A stretch of DNA of 64,000 nt, from NCBI GenBank assembly GCA_023052935.1, contig CM041294.1, forward strand, positions 153,024,399 through 153,088,398, read 5' to 3'. The notes under the pieces are model-generated. The model was not told the DNA's origin, did not search any database, and saw nothing but the letters and a program-made list of their open reading frames with translations. The translations under genes and the position numbers were made by a program. This document shows, in pieces, positions 61,023-64,000 of the stretch. Numbering within the stretch: position 1 is the stretch's first letter; every line of letters starts with the position of its first letter. This stretch comes from Piezodorus guildinii (taxonomy: Eukaryota; Arthropoda; Insecta; Hemiptera; Pentatomidae).

Positions 61023-61125
61023 GTTGACTCTTTGAGACTCTAGCGACAACTACTTCCTTCGCCATTACCTGGGCTCAATATATAGGGCCTACATCTCCCC
61101 TCCACAGGAGAATCGAGTCGTTGAA
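61023..61125 (-). promoter_or_regulatory. TATA-containing leader of the 61 kb zinc-ribbon ORF
   Basis: Minus strand: CTCCTGTGGAGGGGAGATG, GGCCCTATATATTGAGCCC, GGTAATGGCGAAGGAAG. Nearly the same as the 56 kb leader. Confidence 0.5.
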
Positions 61126-61289
61126 GCCCATTGTATGCATCAAAAGGATTACAAATACATTTAAAGGTATTGAAAGAATTGATAATTATAATAATTTATC
61201 AATATTTTGCATAAATAAAATATATATCCGGAAAATATTTAGAAGAATCCACACACAACTTTTACTTAACTCTGTTGTTAAAATCAAAA

Positions 61290-61510
61290 ATATATTGTCG
61301 CATAAAATGAATAGTCGCGAAGATATTAGAGGGACAATATGCTGCATATATTAGGCAAAATAAAAGAACAAAATGATTTTCATCAGAACAAAAAAGGTTT
61401 TTACTTAAAGACCTTTATCTCAAAAACTATTAAACTTACAGATGACCATTACCACTCAAATCAAGGCTGATTGATCGGGTTATGATTTATTTTATCTTCA
61501 TATTTGTCTT
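61290..61510 (+). repeat. Third partial copy of the duplicated segment
   Basis: 'gcataaaatgaatagtcgcg', 'gacaatatgctgcatatatt', 'acttaaagacctttatctca' and 'ggctgattgatcgggttat' match 49280-49500 and 58555-58770. Beyond 61510 the match ends. Confidence 0.7.
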
Positions 61511-61934
61511 AGGAAGTATAGTTTTTATGATATTTCGAGTTTTAAAAAATAAAATATTTTTCTTGTAAAACTTTATCCAGGAAAATATTGATTGCGAAAA
61601 TATTTATGACCACCCAAATTGAAGCTTATTAAATATATATCTCAATGTACTTCACCTTCGAACTTTTTGTATGAAGAACAATTTCTATGAAATTTCACAC
61701 ATTGAAGCAACAAAATGTTGATTTTCTTAAAAAGAAAAAAACTTTGTACTTAAACAATCGTAGCTCGGTAGTTATTTAACTTAGATATTTCTATTACCAC
61801 TCAAACGTTAAGAAGATCAGTCATAATTTGATTTATCTTTATAATATTCGTAATGATAACAATTTTTATAATTATTAATGTAGTAGTTGGAACAATCTCT
61901 TCTCTTTCTTTATATATTTATTTATTATAACATA
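61511..61934. other. AT-rich spacer, no gene
   Basis: Partial internal similarity to the 'tttttacttaaagacc' block (61740-61770), otherwise nothing recognised. Confidence 0.4.
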
Positions 61935-62340
61935 TTGTGGATATAATTAGTAGAACGTTGAGAATTACTGGAGGAATTAGTCCGGGTGGCGGTCATTAAA
62001 TGAAACAACTAAATAGTTTCTACTATTTTATTGTTTGCCACCCGTGTTCTTTTCATCATTGTGGATATAATTAGTTGACCGTTGAGAATTACTGGAAGGA
62101 ATTAGTTCGGGTGGCAGTCATTAAATGAAACAACTAAATAGTTTCTACTATTTTATTGTTTGCCACCCGTGTTCTTTTCATCATTGTGGATATAATTAGT
62201 TGACCGTTGAGAATTACTGGAAGAAATTAGTCCGGGTTGCGGTCATTAAATGAAACAAATACTTGTTTAGCAAACAATAAAATAGTTTCAACTATTTAGT
62301 TGTTTCATGTAATGACCGCCACCCGGACTAATTCCTTCCA
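61935..62340. repeat. Three 124-bp tandem units ending in an inverted unit
   Basis: TTGTGGATATAATTAGT starts at 61935, 62059 and 62183. Units 1 and 2 are complete. Unit 3 breaks off after 'aatgaaacaaatacttgttt' and is followed by an inverted part (CAAACAATAAAATAGTTTC ... GACCGCCACCCGGACTAATT). The same sequence is the terminal part of the Penelope-like element at 23691-23890. Confidence 0.8.
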
Positions 62341-62369
62341 GTTATTATAACATATATAGAACTTGATTA

Positions 62370-62760
62370 TAACAACGTTTCGAGGTACTTTTTATGCCTC
62401 ATCTGTAGATCAATAAAAATCATCTAAAATACAATTCAATATTAAAAACAAAACCATATAAATAATAACAAATATTTTAACAATTTAAAATTAAATTATC
62501 ACTTACATATTTACAATCTGTTTCTAAAATAACTTTATTAAAAATTTCACTTACATATATTTCCATATTATATCATAATATTGGTCATATAATCATGCAC
62601 TATTATTCATACATAGCTCCTATATACGAATCATTTTTTCAATTGTTAAAATAATCTCTACTTCACTATCACATAAAAATTGTTTTAACATTTTAGTGCT
62701 AAATAATTGCAACTATGAAGCAGACTAAATAAATAAATATTTTACAAAATAAATGTAGGC
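62370..62760 (-). repeat. Penelope-type terminal piece, family 2, second copy
   Basis: Head 'acaacgtttcgaggtacttt' with a decayed hammerhead (minus strand CTACAGATGAGGC ... ACCTCGAAACGTT, 62376-62412), tail 'cttcactatcacataaaaat', 'tgttttaacattttagtgc' as at 26630-26670. Confidence 0.5.
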
Positions 62761-63059
62761 AATGGTGATAAAAGTATTAGATAAGTGAGTATATTTAAAA
62801 GTGTTATCCTGGAAACTACAAAACATAAAGAAGATTAATGAGGCTCCGCCCATAGAAATTTTAATGTACCTTTAAAATAAATTTACTATGTTTTTTTTCC
62901 CGTATTTGGTATGCATTTAAATATTGAGCGTTGAATGAAAAAATACGAAACTTTTAGGTTCATTTTGGAGCAAAGTGAACTTCCAAGGATCTTATCTACA
63001 AATGGTTAGACATTTACGTTTCTAGGACGCTGATAGTGCAATGTGTAAGGTGTAAATAA

Positions 63060-63245
63060 AAATTATATTGAGGATGTATAGTCGACTGTAGAAACTATTA
63101 TAGGTAGAATAATCAGGAGTCAATCTTTTTCTAAATATTTTAATTTTGCCGACGTTTCGGCTCTGATGGCTCACAAGCTTGAGCCGAAACGTCGGCAAAA
63201 TAAAAATATTTAGAAAGAGACTGACTCCTGATTATTCCACCAATA
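63060..63245. repeat. Palindromic fusion of two Penelope-type ends
   Basis: 'ataatcaggagtcaatcttt', 'tctaaatattttaattttgc' and CGACGTTTCGGCTC mirror GAGCCGAAACGTCG, 'gcaaaataaaaatatttaga' and 'gactgactcctgattatt' around the centre TGATGGCTCACAAGCTT (about 63165-63180). Each arm is about 60-70 bp. The hammerhead core at the centre is incomplete (CUGAUGG). Confidence 0.65.
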
Positions 63246-63461
63246 ATGTAAATGAAAATTATATCATTTTATTAGAATGGGAAAAAATTTATATTTACAC
63301 CTCAGTGGCGCAAAAAAATGAAATAATGGGTGGATTTTGTACATCTTGGTACAAGCTATGAAATTAAAAAAACAATCTACCTATTGTATTGGGATGTATT
63401 ATTTTTTTTAATCTTCAAGCTTAACACAACGGTTAATAGCGGCAATGGTTAGTTGTGTTTT

Positions 63462-64000
63462 ACTTTCACTTAACTATATATGAAGTATATAGTAAAGGTA
63501 AGTATTGCGATCGTGAAAATTTTCGAATTCCAGTTTTCGACGGAAATACACGTTTTAGGGTCTCCTGAGTCCAAATGACCAAGTCCCGCAAAAAGGTCTG
63601 TGTGTATAACTGTGTGTGTGATAACTCCCGGGCGAAAACGAACAGTCCTATGAATCTGAAATTGTATATTTAAGACAAATATGAGATGTTACAGAATGTT
63701 TTTCATCAAAATCAGCTGACCGGAAGATCTAATTTATATCAGCCATGTATTTAGCACTAGCATACGATTTTGATTAAACTCCCTATATCGATGTAAAATT
63801 TAATGGGCTTTAATATCAAGAAGGTTTCATTCTGATAAAAATTGTCTGACAGGGCTTAAATGCCGATATTTAAAATTTTCTTCCAGTAAAGTACCTCTAA
63901 TTTTGTAGATTACAACATTTTAGGCACACCATCTCGTTAGCATTGGTAAATATCAGCTAAATATACAAGTTGAGGGAATTGGAAAAGCAACTAAAGGAGA
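63462..64000 (-). mobile_element. HINE-like repeat, runs off the window
   Basis: ACTTTCACTTAACTATATAT with a longer hairpin region to TAGTAAAGGTAAGTATTGCG, then the standard body (CCTGAGTCCAAATGACCAAG, (GT) run, ACTCCCGGGCG, 'ttaatgggctttaatatcaa'). Continues past 64000. Confidence 0.7.

Noticed and set aside
61935..62340. CRISPR-like array
   Set aside because: Three full 124-bp units without distinct spacers, in a eukaryotic repeat context; they are Penelope terminal units.

Overview
This window is AT-rich animal DNA, very probably from an insect. The evidence is its repeat content: several non-LTR retrotransposon types (Jockey, I-like, R1-like, CR1-like and RTE-like), Penelope-like elements, a mariner relic, TC...CTAG Helitrons and a very abundant Helentron/HINE-like repeat. 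No bacterial or organellar gene and no recognisable conserved host housekeeping gene is present. I cannot name the species from sequence alone. Almost every base lies in or near a mobile element, and many elements are nested.

Layout. 0.5-1.3 kb, 8.0-8.7 kb and 36.6-37.7 kb carry three copies of a dispersed unit with a small PHD-like zinc-finger gene on the minus strand. The 37 kb copy is open across a phase-consistent GT-AG intron (169 aa predicted). 1.6-6.3 kb and 9.8-19.6 kb are dominated by HINE-like repeats that interrupt a CR1-like LINE (9.2-12.6 kb) and lie near a mariner relic (15.4-16.25 kb). 21.3-22.5 kb holds two minus-strand LINE ends. 23.3-23.9 kb is a Penelope-like reverse transcriptase fragment next to a hammerhead ribozyme motif. 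24.05 and 40.87 kb carry two copies of a tRNA-derived SINE. 27.5-31.3 kb is a degenerate LINE with endonuclease, RT and RNase H domains, interrupted by two later insertions. 31.94-34.28 kb is a head-to-tail pair of Helitrons, one carrying a LINE fragment and the other a Tc1/mariner-type MITE. 34.9-36.6 kb is a tandem HINE pair.

37.1-61.0 kb is the most unusual part. A family of small CxxC...CxxC zinc-ribbon ORFs, all on the minus strand, recurs at 38-39.5, 43.1, 44.5, 56.0 and 60.8 kb, with a conserved TATA-containing leader upstream of several copies. The 47.6-61.1 kb part is a tandem segmental duplication whose units each end in one of these ORFs. One unit was split by an apparently full-length, intact Jockey-clade LINE (50.12-54.96 kb, ORF1 412 aa, ORF2 891 aa); the other unit preserves the empty site. 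Another ORF has been fused to R1-like LINE gag and RT pieces. 55.5-63.2 kb also carries Penelope terminal sequences with hammerhead cores, inverted repeats and a 124-bp tandem repeat.

The only genes that look potentially functional are the Jockey LINE (ORF1 and ORF2), the spliced PHD-like gene at 37 kb and the two short zinc-ribbon ORFs at 56 and 61 kb. Everything else is relic sequence. All classifications come from reading motifs; no database search was possible.
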